Origin: Bordetella parapertussis
GTDB lineage: Bacteria; Pseudomonadota; Gammaproteobacteria; Burkholderiales; SG8-41
Direction: 5' to 3'
NCBI GenBank assembly: GCA_945885345.1
Contig: CAMCYP010000014.1
Location: forward strand, 16,658-80,657
DNA: 64,000 bases
Shown: positions 55,587 to 64,000 of the stretch, in pieces
How positions within the stretch are numbered: position 1 is the stretch's first letter
How the letters are laid out: each line of letters starts with the position of its first letter
Notes under the pieces: model-generated
The model's database searches: none
Told to the model about the DNA's origin: nothing
What the model saw: only the letters and a program-made list of their open reading frames with translations
Program-made: the position numbers and the translations under genes

Positions 55587-58286
55587 TCAAGGGTTGAGTA
55601 CCAGCGTTACGCGCTTCACTGCGGGATCTTCGGCATTTTCCGTGATCACAAAACCCAGGCTCTGGCACAGGCTCAGCATGCCGCGGTTGCTGCCCATCAC
55701 ATGGCCGATCATGGTCCGCAATCCGCGCATGCGCGCCACCGCAACCAGCTCCGTCATCATGCGCCGACCGAGTCCGCGACCCTGCCGCTCGTCGGCAATG
55801 ACAATGGCGAATTCGCAACTGCTGCCGTCCGGATTGGTGATGTAACGGCACACACCCAGCTCGACTTCGCGGCTGTCGCGCTCGACAGTGGCGATTAAAG
55901 CCATTTCGCGGTCGTAATCAATCTGTGTGAATCGCGCCAGCATCCTCGGCGTCAGTTCGCGCAGCGTGTCCATGAAGCGGAAGCGGCGACTCTCGGGGGA
56001 AAGGCTGCGCACGAAAGCCTGTTCGATGGCGGCGTCTTCGGGCCGGATCGGCCGCAAGGTCACCGTTTCACCTGTCGTCGGCTGCCAGCTGGTCACCAGC
56101 TCCGCCGGGTAGGGATGGATGGCCATGTGGCCGTAACGCCCGCGCACCGGCGTGTATTCACCGACCACAATGCGCGCATCGACCACCATCGCACCACTCT
56201 CATCGACTATCAGCGGATTGATGTCGAGCTCCACTATCCACGGCAGCTCGCAGACCATTTCCGACACCCGCAACAACACCGATTCCAGCGCTGCGGAATC
56301 GACCGGCGGCATTTTTCGGAATGCCCCCAGCAGCTTCGACACGCGGGTGCCACGCACCAGTTCCGCAACGAGATAGGCATTCAGCGGCGGCAACGCCACC
56401 GCGCGATCCCGGAGCACCTCGACCGTAACACCGCCGGCGCCGAACGCGATCGCCGGGCCGAACACCGGATCACGGATCACACCGATCATCAACTCGCGAC
56501 CGTTGGGACGAACCACCATCGGTTCCACCACGACGCCGGTAATGCGCGCCTGCGGCCGCAGCCGCGCCGCGCCATTGACGATCTGCTGATAGGCCGCGCT
56601 TACAGCCTGTGCGTCGCGCAGGTTGAGCAGCACACCGCCGACATCGCTCTTGTGCGTGATGTCCGGAGAATTGATCTTCAGCACCACCGGGTACCCCAGC
56701 TCACCGGCAATCCGCACCGCTTCATCGGCGCTGTCTGCAGCCAGGGTTTTCGCCACCGGTATGTCGAAGGCCGACAACAGGGCCTTGGCCTCGATTTCAT
56801 TGAGCAGCGTACGCTTTTCCGCCAGCGCCGCGTCGATGATCGCCCGCGCCGCCGCGACATCCGGCAGCGTTTGCATCGCCAGCGGACCGGGCACCTGCAA
56901 CAGGGTCTGCTGATTGCGATAAAAAGCAGACAGATGCGCAAACATCTCGACCGCCGGGTCGGGCGTGCGGAACACCGGTATGCCGGCATCTGCAAACTTT
57001 TTGCGGCCGGCGGCAACCTCGGCTTCACCCATCCAGCACGCCAGCACCGGCTTCGAATGGCCTCGCGCCACTGCAATCACTGCGTCGGCAACAGCCGTCG
57101 GTTCGGTCATCGCCTGCGGTGTCAGCACCACCAGCGCACCATCGACCTTACTGTCGTCAAGACAGGCTTTCACCGCGACACGGTACCGCGCGGCATCGGC
57201 ATCACCGATCAGATCAACCGGATTGCCGTGCGACCAGTTCGCCGGTAGCGCGCCCTGCAAAACCTGCAGGGTTGAATTGGACAGTTCTGCCAGCGGTAAT
57301 CCGAGATCCGCGGCGCAATCCGCCGCCATCACGCCAGGTCCGCCACCATTGGTAATGATCACCAGCCGGTCACCCCGCGGTCGCACACGCGCCGACAGCG
57401 CCTGTGCCGCCGCCACCAGTTGGCCGATGGTGGTCACCCGCACCACGCCGGCGCGGCGCACCACGGCATCGAACACATCGTCAGCACCGACGATGGCGCC
57501 GGTGTGCGATACCGCGGCACGCGATCCCACCGGATGCCGCCCCACTTTCATCAGGATCACCGGTTTGACCCGGGCCGCGGCACGCAGGCTGGAAAAAAAC
57601 CGCCGCGCATCACGCACGCCTTCGATATACATCAGGATGTGTTCGGTGCGCGGATCGTTGACGAGATAGTCGATGATTTCGCCGAAATCGACATCGCGCG
57701 ATCCCCCCATCGAGACCACGCTGGAAAAACCCACCTTGTTCGGCCGCGCCCAATCGACCATCGCCGTGCACACCGCGCCGGATTGCGACACCAGTGCCAG
57801 CGCACCGGGCAGCGCATTGCCACGCGCGAATGTTGCATTGAGGCCGATGTCGGGGCGCATGATGCCCAGGCAGTTGGGGCCAATCACGCGCACCCCGTAG
57901 CGCCGTGCATTGTCCATCACGGCACGCTCCAGCCGTGCTCCGGCAACCCCGATCTCGGCAAATCCAGCCGTGATGATGACCGCCGCGCGCACGCCAGCCA
58001 GCCCGCACTCCACCATCAGTTGCGGCACGGTCTCCGGCGGCGTCGCAATGACCGCCAGATCCACGCGCTGCGGCACCTGGCCAATGGCCGGAAAGCAGGG
58101 CACACCCTGCACGCTGCCGTGTTTCGGATTCACCGCAAACAGAGCGCCACGGTACTGCGCTGCGCGCATGTTCGCGACCAGCACCGTGCCGATGGCGCCG
58201 GCGCGTTCGCTGGCGCCGATGATCGCCACCGAGGCTGGCTCAAACAAAGGCGTCAGATAATGACGATCGGACAGATTTGAAGTCAT
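55587..58286 (-). CDS. NDP-forming acyl-CoA synthetase fused to a GNAT acetyltransferase (Pat-like)
   Basis: 899 aa. CoA-binding domain at the N-terminus (PASVAIIGASERAGAIG), succinyl-CoA-ligase-like domains with the phospho-histidine motif SHTGAIVG, an ATP-grasp domain (about 480-720), then a GNAT domain (about 735-899) with the acetyl-CoA loop RQGRGLGRRM. PatZ/Pat proteins of this layout acetylate lysines of acetyl-CoA synthetase and other enzymes; the intact SHTG leaves room for ligase activity. Monocistronic in appearance. Confidence 0.9.
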   Translation of the reverse strand: MTSNLSDRHYLTPLFEPASVAIIGASERAGAIGTVLVANMRAAQYRGALFAVNPKHGSVQGVPCFPAIGQVPQRVDLAVIATPPETVPQLMVECGLAGVRAAVIITAGFAEIGVAGARLERAVMDNARRYGVRVIGPNCLGIMRPDIGLNATFARGNALPGALALVSQSGAVCTAMVDWARPNKVGFSSVVSMGGSRDVDFGEIIDYLVNDPRTEHILMYIEGVRDARRFFSSLRAAARVKPVILMKVGRHPVGSRAAVSHTGAIVGADDVFDAVVRRAGVVRVTTIGQLVAAAQALSARVRPRGDRLVIITNGGGPGVMAADCAADLGLPLAELSNSTLQVLQGALPANWSHGNPVDLIGDADAARYRVAVKACLDDSKVDGALVVLTPQAMTEPTAVADAVIAVARGHSKPVLACWMGEAEVAAGRKKFADAGIPVFRTPDPAVEMFAHLSAFYRNQQTLLQVPGPLAMQTLPDVAAARAIIDAALAEKRTLLNEIEAKALLSAFDIPVAKTLAADSADEAVRIAGELGYPVVLKINSPDITHKSDVGGVLLNLRDAQAVSAAYQQIVNGAARLRPQARITGVVVEPMVVRPNGRELMIGVIRDPVFGPAIAFGAGGVTVEVLRDRAVALPPLNAYLVAELVRGTRVSKLLGAFRKMPPVDSAALESVLLRVSEMVCELPWIVELDINPLIVDESGAMVVDARIVVGEYTPVRGRYGHMAIHPYPAELVTSWQPTTGETVTLRPIRPEDAAIEQAFVRSLSPESRRFRFMDTLRELTPRMLARFTQIDYDREMALIATVERDSREVELGVCRYITNPDGSSCEFAIVIADERQGRGLGRRMMTELVAVARMRGLRTMIGHVMGSNRGMLSLCQSLGFVITENAEDPAVKRVTLVLNP

Positions 58287-58402
58287 TTAAAGCAGGCGGC
58301 CGTTCTGCCGCATGACGGTCGAAAAACCCGGCACGGGGCGGTAAAATGCGATTCCAGTGTCAACACAGACTCTCTTAATATAACCCCGACAAGACCACGA
58401 CT

Positions 58403-58606
58403 TTGATTTCAATCGTCATCAACGGCGAAACGCGCGCTTTCGACCACGCGCCAAGCTGCGCCGACCTGGTCCATGAGTTGCGGCTTGCCGGCAAACGCAT
58501 CGCCATGGAGCGCAACGGCGAAATCGTGCCGCGCAGCCAGTTTGGCGCCTGCATGTTGCAGGACGGTGATCGCCTGGAGATCGTTGCCGCGGTCGGCGGC
58601 GGTTAA
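58403..58606 (+). CDS. thiS: Thiamine biosynthesis sulfur carrier ThiS
   Basis: 67-aa ubiquitin-like sulfur carrier ending in the GG required for thiocarboxylation (VAAVGGG). TTG start at 58403. It works with ThiG, encoded 78 bp downstream. No TPP riboswitch was recognised in the 117 bp before it. Confidence 0.92.
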   Translation: MISIVINGETRAFDHAPSCADLVHELRLAGKRIAMERNGEIVPRSQFGACMLQDGDRLEIVAAVGGG

Positions 58607-58684
58607 CCGCAACTTGACGCCGGTCATTGCCGCAGGCCATCCGGGCAAGCACAATGCCATTCTGATTACTGACGACAGTCCCTC

Positions 58685-59488
58685 ATGAAACCACACGAAA
58701 ACCTCGATCCGCTGGTCATCGGCGGCAAATCCTACAGCTCCCGGCTGCTGATCGGCACCGGCAAATACCGGGATTTCGCCGAAACGCGCGCAGCCATTGA
58801 TGCCAGCGGCGCGCAGATCGTCACCGTCGCGATCCGCCGCACCAACATCGGCCAGAACCCGAACGAGCCCAGCCTGCTCGACGCAGTGCCGGCGTCGCAA
58901 TTCACGCTGCTGCCCAACACCGCCGGCTGCTACACCGCGGATGACGCAGTACGCACGCTGCGCCTCGCGCGCGAACTGCTCGACGGTCACGACCTGGTCA
59001 AGCTGGAAGTGCTGGGCGATCCGAAGACGCTATACCCGAACGTCGTCGAAACCATCGCCGCGGCAAAAACGCTGGTGAAAGACGGTTTCAAGGTCATGGT
59101 CTATACCTCGGATGACCCGATCATCGCCAAACAGCTCGAGGAAATCGGCTGTGTTGCGGTGATGCCGCTGGCCTCGCTGATCGGCTCCGGCATGGGCATC
59201 CTCAATCCGTGGAACCTGCAGATCATCATCGAAAACGCCAAAGTGCCGATCGTCGTCGATGCCGGCGTCGGAACGGCTTCCGATGCCGCGATCGCGATGG
59301 AACTCGGCTGCGATGCCGTGCTGATGAACACCGCGATTGCTGCGGCCAAAGATCCGGTGCTGATGGCCTCGGCGATGAAACAGGCTGTCTGCGCCGGACG
59401 CGATGCCTGGCGCGCCGGACGCATGCCGAAAAAACTCTACTCCGCAGCGCCGAGCTCGCCGACCACCGGACTCATAGGCAAAAACTGA
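58685..59488 (+). CDS. thiG: Thiazole synthase ThiG
   Basis: 267-aa TIM barrel that builds the thiazole phosphate of thiamine from DXP, ThiS-thiocarboxylate and dehydroglycine. The Schiff-base lysine is K106 ([10 protein letters not shown]) and [18 protein letters not shown] near the end is typical. Forms a thiSG unit followed by trmB; thiO/thiH and thiE are absent here. Confidence 0.97.
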   Translation: MKPHENLDPLVIGGKSYSSRLLIGTGKYRDFAETRAAIDASGAQIVTVAIRRTNIGQNPNEPSLLDAVPASQFTLLPNTAGCYTADDAVRTLRLARELLDGHDLVKLEVLGDPKTLYPNVVETIAAAKTLVKDGFKVMVYTSDDPIIAKQLEEIGCVAVMPLASLIGSGMGILNPWNLQIIIENAKVPIVVDAGVGTASDAAIAMELGCDAVLMNTAIAAAKDPVLMASAMKQAVCAGRDAWRAGRMPKKLYSAAPSSPTTGLIGKN

Positions 59489-59498
59489 ACGGCACAAG

Positions 59499-60182
59499 TT
59501 GAGCAGCGAACACCCCCACGGACCGATCCGCAGCTATGTGCTGCGCCAGGGCCGCGTCTCCAATGCGCAGCGCCGCGCCCACGACACGCTGCTGCCGCGC
59601 CTCGGCATTCCTTATGCCGATGCAGCGCTCGATCTCGACACCGTGTTCGCACGCCACGCGCCGCGCATTCTCGAAATCGGCTGCGGCATGGGTGAGACCA
59701 CGGTGGCCATTGCCGCAGCACACCCGCAGCAGGACTACATCGGCATTGAAGTGCACACGCCCGGCGTCGGCAGCCTGCTCAAGCAAATCGATGAACTGAA
59801 TCTGGGCAACGTGCGCGTGATCCAGCACGACGCCGTGGCCGTGCTGGAAAACATGATCGCGCCGGCCAGCCTTGACGGCCTGCATGTTTATTTCCCCGAC
59901 CCGTGGCCGAAAAAACGCCAGCAGAAACGGCGGCTGATCCAGCCCGCGTTTGTCGCGCTCGCCGCCTCGCGCCTGAAGCCGGGCGCTTATCTGCATGCGG
60001 CGACGGACTGGCAGGAATACGCCGAGCAGATCCTCACCGTACTCACCGCCGAACCGGCGCTGGCCAATACCGCGGCGGGTTATGCGGAACGCCCGGCGTG
60101 GCGACCGCAAACCAAGTTCGAAACCCGCGGCCTCAAACTCGGCCACGGCGTCTGGGACATCGTGTTCCGCAAACACCCATAA
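59499..60182 (+). CDS. trmB: tRNA (guanine-N7-)-methyltransferase
   Basis: 227-aa SAM-dependent enzyme forming m7G46 in tRNA. Motif I is [16 protein letters not shown] and the family signature [15 protein letters not shown] is complete. TTG start 10 bp after thiG. Its stop codon (60180-60182) touches the T-run of the terminator for the opposite gene. Confidence 0.97.
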   Translation: MSSEHPHGPIRSYVLRQGRVSNAQRRAHDTLLPRLGIPYADAALDLDTVFARHAPRILEIGCGMGETTVAIAAAHPQQDYIGIEVHTPGVGSLLKQIDELNLGNVRVIQHDAVAVLENMIAPASLDGLHVYFPDPWPKKRQQKRRLIQPAFVALAASRLKPGAYLHAATDWQEYAEQILTVLTAEPALANTAAGYAERPAWRPQTKFETRGLKLGHGVWDIVFRKHP

Positions 60183-60207
60183 AAAACGGCGGCCCGCAGG
60201 CCGCCGT
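60181..60207 (-). terminator. Rho-independent terminator of the Bug-type gene
   Basis: Stem ACGGCGGCC (60186-60194) with GGCCGCCGT (60199-60207), a CGCA loop, and a run of six T on the minus strand after the stem. It lies 19 bp beyond the stop of the minus-strand gene at 60226. Confidence 0.9.
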
Positions 60208-60225
60208 TGCCGTGAACCGGTGGTT

Positions 60226-61203
60226 TTACTGGTTGCCGGTGATTTTTGCTTCGCGGATCAGGTCGCCCCAGAGCTTGCGTTCGGACTTGATGAACGCCCC
60301 AAACTGTTCGGGGGTGCTGTAAACGGCTTCGATCGCCATCAGTCCGAGATTTTTCTTGACCTCTGCGTCGCCAAGCGCTCGGCCGAGATCGGCGGAAACC
60401 TTGTCAACCACCGCTTTCTGCACGCCGGCCGGGAACATGATGCCCCACCAGTTGGCGGCCGCAAAACCCGTGATCCCCTGTTCCGCCAGCGTCGGCAATT
60501 CCGGAGTGAACGGCGTGCGCTCGGCACTGGTGACTGCCAGCGCCTTCAGCTTGCCGGCCCTGAGGTTTTCCATCACCGGCTGGGCATCGGAAAACATCAG
60601 CATGATGTGGCCGCCCTGCACGGCGGCAATCGAATAGACGCCACCCTGAAACGGCACGGTAATGATGTCCACCTTGGCCAGGCGCTTGAACATTTCACCG
60701 GCAAGATGCGACATGCTGCCCGGACCGCTGGTCGCGTAAGTCAGTATGCCGGGCTGCTTTTTCGCCAGCGCCACCAGTTCCTTCACGTTCTTGACGGGCA
60801 GGGTGTTGGGAGTGACAAGGATGTTTGCCGCGCGGGTGATCTGTCCCACCGGCACGAAATCCTTGTCTACGTTGTACTTGACCTTGTTCAGCAGCGGATT
60901 GGCCAGCACCGGACCGAAATTGCCAAGCAGGAAAGTATGACCGTCGGGAGCCTGCTTGGCAGCGTATTCCATGCCGACCGCGCCTGCGGCGCCGGGACGG
61001 GATTCGACCAGCACGTTTTGTCCCCAGAGTTCGGTCAGTTTTTTGCCGATGATGCGTGCCATGACATCCGAACTGCCGCCGGCCGGATAGGTCACGACAA
61101 AACGCACCGGTTTTGCCGGATAGGCCTGCGCCTGCGCTGCGCCGCTTGCCAGCACCGCTACCGCGACAAAAGACGCAACAAGGCTGTGTTTGATGCTGTT
61201 CAT
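60226..61203 (-). CDS. Tripartite tricarboxylate transporter substrate-binding protein (Bug family)
   Basis: 325-aa periplasmic protein with signal peptide (SFVAVAVLASGAAQAQA) and Bug-family features: YPAKPVRFVVTYPAGGSSDV near the start and GPGSMSHLAGEMF in the middle. Such proteins bind small carboxylates and feed TctAB-type permeases. No tctA/tctB gene is nearby, so it is an orphan with its own terminator, as very common in Burkholderiales. Ligand unknown. Confidence 0.9.
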   Translation of the reverse strand: MNSIKHSLVASFVAVAVLASGAAQAQAYPAKPVRFVVTYPAGGSSDVMARIIGKKLTELWGQNVLVESRPGAAGAVGMEYAAKQAPDGHTFLLGNFGPVLANPLLNKVKYNVDKDFVPVGQITRAANILVTPNTLPVKNVKELVALAKKQPGILTYATSGPGSMSHLAGEMFKRLAKVDIITVPFQGGVYSIAAVQGGHIMLMFSDAQPVMENLRAGKLKALAVTSAERTPFTPELPTLAEQGITGFAAANWWGIMFPAGVQKAVVDKVSADLGRALGDAEVKKNLGLMAIEAVYSTPEQFGAFIKSERKLWGDLIREAKITGNQ

Positions 61204-61349
61204 TCAATCTCCTCCAATGACAGTAGGCTGGTTTTAAAATCGTTTTTTGTCCGTTGCACCCGCCATCCTGATGCAACGATTCGGTTCTTATTCTAGTCCC
61301 GCAATGCCGAAACGCAATGACCACAGCACCGGCCGCTCGGCCAATATGG

Positions 61350-62561
61350 TTAGTCCAGAAACAACTGCATCAGGTCATTGAGAAAACGCCGGCCCAGCGG
61401 CGTCGGCATCGCGCGCTGATGGTCGCGGGTGAGCAGGCCGCGGGCCTCGGCCTGGTCCAGCGTCGCCAGGATGTGCGTCAACTCGATCCCGGTACGCGCG
61501 GCAAACAGCGACAGATCAAAGCCCTGATTAAGGCGCAGCGCGTTCATCATGAATTCACCGGGGAGTTCAGCAACCGTCACATCGCGCGACTCGGGAATCA
61601 CCGCCCCGGCCGCGGCCTGCGCCAGATAGGCTTTCGGCTGGCGTGTGCGGGATTCTCGTAATATATTGTTTTTAAATGATATTTTACCGTGCGCTCCAGC
61701 ACCGATACCGAGGTAGTCACCGAACATCCAGTAATTGAGATTGTGTTTGCTGCGGTGGCCGGCGCGGGAAAACGCCGAGGTTTCATAGTGTTCGTACCCC
61801 GCAGCAGCGAGTTGTGCCTCCAGCGCATCCTGCATTTCCGCGGCGGTATCGTCATCCGGCAGCACCGGCGGATACCGATGAAAGTACGTGTTTGGTTCCA
61901 GCGTCAGGTGGTACGCGCTCAGATGCTGTGGCGCATAAGCGACTGCCGTCGCAATGTCGGCCACCGACTCATCCGGCGTTTGTCCCGGCAAGGCATACAT
62001 CAGATCGAGATTGACGTTATCGAAGGTGCGCAGTGCAAGTTCTGCGGCACGACGCGCTTCCGCCGCGTCATGGATGCGGCCCAGTGCCTTGAGATGGCGG
62101 TCATTGAAACTCTGGATGCCCAGCGACAAACGGTTGATGCCTGCCGCGCGAAAGCCGGCGAATTTTTCCGCTTCCACAGTACCGGGATTCGCTTCCATGG
62201 TGATTTCCGCATCCGCCACCAGCGGCAACCGCGCACGCACGCCGGCGAGCAAGGCATCGAGCGCGCGCACCGAGATCAGACTGGGTGTGCCGCCGCCGAT
62301 GAACACGGTCAGCACCTGCCGGCCCCAGACCCGCGGCAGCGCCGCTTCGAGATCAAGCAAGAGTGCTGCGACGTATTCATCATCAGGCAGCTCACCGCGC
62401 GCCTCGTGCGAATTGAAATCGCAGTACGGGCATTTGCGCACGCACCACGGAATGTGGATGTACAGCGACAGCGGCGGCAGGGCTTCGAACTGCAGTGATG
62501 AACGCCCCCCAAGGGGACTTCCTCCGGGGCGCGGGGTGATGAGTGCGGAGCGGGAAGTCAC
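61350..62561 (-). CDS. hemW: Heme chaperone HemW (radical SAM family)
   Basis: 403-aa protein annotated historically as oxygen-independent coproporphyrinogen oxidase. The radical-SAM cysteines C40, C44, C47 lie in IHIPWCVRKCPYCDF. HemW rather than HemN is favoured because the sequence starts almost directly with this motif. GTG start overlaps the rdgB stop. The codons for SFKNNILRES contain an AT-rich motif. Confidence 0.93.
   Translation of the reverse strand: MTSRSALITPRPGGSPLGGRSSLQFEALPPLSLYIHIPWCVRKCPYCDFNSHEARGELPDDEYVAALLLDLEAALPRVWGRQVLTVFIGGGTPSLISVRALDALLAGVRARLPLVADAEITMEANPGTVEAEKFAGFRAAGINRLSLGIQSFNDRHLKALGRIHDAAEARRAAELALRTFDNVNLDLMYALPGQTPDESVADIATAVAYAPQHLSAYHLTLEPNTYFHRYPPVLPDDDTAAEMQDALEAQLAAAGYEHYETSAFSRAGHRSKHNLNYWMFGDYLGIGAGAHGKISFKNNILRESRTRQPKAYLAQAAAGAVIPESRDVTVAELPGEFMMNALRLNQGFDLSLFAARTGIELTHILATLDQAEARGLLTRDHQRAMPTPLGRRFLNDLMQLFLD
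61659..61678 (-). repeat. AT-rich interspersed motif, copy 8 (inside hemW)
   Basis: On the minus strand CATTTAAAAACAATATATTA resembles the family with one extra spacer base. It encodes SFKNNIL. Divergent and coding, so membership is tentative. Confidence 0.35.
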
Positions 62562-63175
62562 GGCTGCGATTGCAGTGCGCGCAATTTGGCGACCAGCATC
62601 GTCAGCGCCCGGCCACGGTGGCTGACGCGGTTTTTTTCTTCGGGCAGCAATTCGGCGCCGGTCCTGCCGAACTCAGGGACCAGGAACAGCGGATCGTAAC
62701 CAAAACCGCCCTGTCCGCGCGGTGCCGTGAGGATTTCGCCATGCCATTCCGCCTCGGCAATCAGCGGTTGCGGATCATCGGCACGGCGCAGCAGTACGAT
62801 CACGCAGTAATAATGCGCGCTGCGATCCTTGGCACTCGCCAGCGCATGCAGCAGTTTTTCATTGTTGCGCCGGTCCTGATCATCGCGTTGCGAATCTCCG
62901 GCTGCCGCGGCGTAACGCGCGGAATGTACGCCCGGCTCACCACCCAGTGCATGCACGCAAACCCCGGAATCATCGGCCAGCGCCGGCAATCCGGTCACGC
63001 GGCTGGCGTGGCGTGCCTTGGCCAGCGCATTTTCGACAAAAGTACCGTACGGCTCCTCGGCTTCGCTGACACCCAGCGCGCCCTGCGGCACGACTTCGAT
63101 CGCCAGCGGGGCGAGGATCGCGCTGATCTCGCGCAGCTTGCCGGGATTGTTGGATGCTATGACGAGTTTGTTCAT
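62558..63175 (-). CDS. rdgB: XTP/dITP pyrophosphatase (RdgB/HAM1)
   Basis: 205-aa enzyme that hydrolyses non-canonical purine nucleotides. MNKLVIASNNPGKLREI is the classic start; the SGVCVHALGGEPGVHSARYA segment follows. ATG 63175 is chosen over an upstream in-frame codon. Stop overlaps the hemW start, and rph lies upstream, the usual betaproteobacterial order. Confidence 0.96.
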   Translation of the reverse strand: MNKLVIASNNPGKLREISAILAPLAIEVVPQGALGVSEAEEPYGTFVENALAKARHASRVTGLPALADDSGVCVHALGGEPGVHSARYAAAAGDSQRDDQDRRNNEKLLHALASAKDRSAHYYCVIVLLRRADDPQPLIAEAEWHGEILTAPRGQGGFGYDPLFLVPEFGRTGAELLPEEKNRVSHRGRALTMLVAKLRALQSQP

Positions 63176-63194
63176 TTTGAAGGTCAAAAACATT

Positions 63195-63315
63195 AGCCAC
63201 AGAGGTCACAGAGAGCACAGAGAAAGGCAAAACCATGAAGTAGGAACTGAAGCTTTACTCAAAAATCTTATCGATAATACGGGTTTTCTCTGTGGCCTCT
63301 GTGGCCTCTGTGGCT
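63195..63315. repeat. CACAGAG palindrome, copy B (rph/rdgB gap)
   Basis: Left arm 63195-63224 and right arm 63286-63315, each 30 bp with three CACAGAG-type units, pair imperfectly around a 61-bp loop. Same arm length and outer sequence (AGCCACAGAGG) as copy A at 12197-12296, with a different loop. Confidence 0.8.
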
Positions 63316-63332
63316 GAATTGGTCTTTCTGTT

Positions 63333-64000
63333 TCAGCCCAACGCCGCACGCTGTGCCGCCACCAGTTGCGCAATGCCGCGCTGCGCGAGGTCGAGCATGG
63401 CCTGCATTTCGGAGCGGCTGAACGGCGCACCTTCAGCCGTCCCCTGGATTTCAATCATGCCCCCGCCCTCGGTCATCACCACGTTCATGTCGGTGTCGCA
63501 GGTGGAATCTTCGGCGTAATCAAGATCCAGCACCGGCTGCCCCTGATAGACGCCGACCGACACCGCGGCCACGGCTTCGCGCACCGGTGATGCCGCCAGG
63601 CGTTTCTCGCGCATCAGGAAACTGACCGCATCAGCCAATGCCACGTAAGCGCCGGTGATGCTCGCGGTGCGCGTGCCGCCGTCGGCCTGCAACACGTCGC
63701 AGTCGTGGTGGATGGTGCGCTGGCCGAGCTGCTCGAGGTTCACCACCGCGCGCAGCGAACGCCCGATCAGGCGCTGGATTTCCTGGGTGCGTCCCGACTG
63801 CTTGCCGCGCGCCGCTTCGCGATCGGTGCGCGTGTTGGTCGAGCGCGGCAGCATGCCGTATTCGGCGGTGACCCAGCCGCGATCGGTGCCACGCAGATGC
63901 GGCGGCTGTTTTTCGAGCACGCTCGCCGTGCACAGCACCTTGGTGGCGCCGAATTCGATCAGCACCGAACCTTCGGCATGGCAGGTGAAATTGCGGGTGA
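63333..64000 (-). CDS. rph: Ribonuclease PH, 5' end beyond the window
   Basis: Phosphorolytic 3'-5' exoribonuclease that trims tRNA 3' ends. The visible 222 codons include the [19 protein letters not shown] motif and the [18 protein letters not shown] active-site region, and end normally at QRAALG. Residues [17 protein letters not shown] continue to the window edge, so only the first few residues are missing. Adjacent to rdgB as usual. Confidence 0.95.
   Translation of the reverse strand, partial: TRNFTCHAEGSVLIEFGATKVLCTASVLEKQPPHLRGTDRGWVTAEYGMLPRSTNTRTDREAARGKQSGRTQEIQRLIGRSLRAVVNLEQLGQRTIHHDCDVLQADGGTRTASITGAYVALADAVSFLMREKRLAASPVREAVAAVSVGVYQGQPVLDLDYAEDSTCDTDMNVVMTEGGGMIEIQGTAEGAPFSRSEMQAMLDLAQRGIAQLVAAQRAALG

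Noticed and set aside
58287..58402. TPP riboswitch before thiS
   Set aside because: None of the conserved TPP-aptamer segments (CTGAGA, the pyrophosphate-sensor loop) can be found in these 116 bases.
59995..61296. 433-codon open frame on the plus strand
   Set aside because: Runs out of frame through trmB and antisense to the Bug-type gene; crosses a strong terminator.
63195..63315. CRISPR-like appearance of repeated CACAGAG units
   Set aside because: Units are 7 bp, not separated by uniform spacers, and arranged as an inverted repeat; no cas genes nearby.

Overview
The window is about 64 kb of GC-rich chromosome from a betaproteobacterium. This is judged from gene order: hisGDCBHAFIE-tatABC, mlaFEDCB-bolA-murA, kdsD-kdsC-lptCAB-rpoN-hpf-ptsN-hprK-rapZ, and rph-rdgB-hemW are classic betaproteobacterial strings. 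The sequence does not resolve a genus. There is no plasmid or prophage backbone, no CRISPR array and no transposase gene.

Layout: (1) 1-8.8 kb, minus strand: histidine biosynthesis followed by the Tat export genes, with the tail of a Do-like periplasmic protease converging from the left edge. (2) 9.0-10.9 kb: three accessory genes (an MlaF-like ATPase and a LigA/LigB-type extradiol dioxygenase) between hisG and murA, genes that are usually adjacent. (3) 10.9-17.4 kb, minus strand: murA, bolA-type gene, a YadGH-type ABC exporter and the complete mla phospholipid-transport operon. (4) 17.5-36.5 kb: an MSHA-like type IV pilus/pseudopilus locus (mshM, L, N, E, G, I-, J- and K-like genes and two unusual pseudopilins), preceded by a sigma-54-activating response regulator, followed by a sensor kinase on the opposite strand, and ending with a separate prepilin gene that has a strong sigma-54 promoter. 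An ABC ATPase at one end and an ABC permease at the other may be two halves of one exporter. (5) 36.5-47 kb: Kef-type antiporter, then KDO/LPS export genes, rpoN and the nitrogen-PTS regulators. (6) 47-58.3 kb, mostly minus strand: ygfA, mutY, tRNA-Gly(CCC), then an accessory block with a transglutaminase-like protein, a glycosyltransferase, a methyltransferase, a fused Fe-S/molybdopterin oxidoreductase with a di-heme cytochrome b partner, and a CoA-ligase/GNAT fusion. (7) 58.4-64 kb: thiS-thiG-trmB, an orphan Bug-type binding protein, hemW, rdgB and rph (cut by the window end).

The best candidate for a coherent but unusual system is region 4. It holds a pilus machine with an MshE-type c-di-GMP-sensing motor, two pseudopilins sharing an LPCP...LPW.TLGL core, a dedicated kinase/regulator pair, and a sigma-54 promoter in front of the prepilin, with rpoN itself 6 kb downstream. 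The window also carries several non-coding repeat families: a 19-bp AT-rich motif in at least eight places, a 278-bp MITE-like element with TA flanks, GTGAA-based palindromes and CACAGAG-based palindromes.
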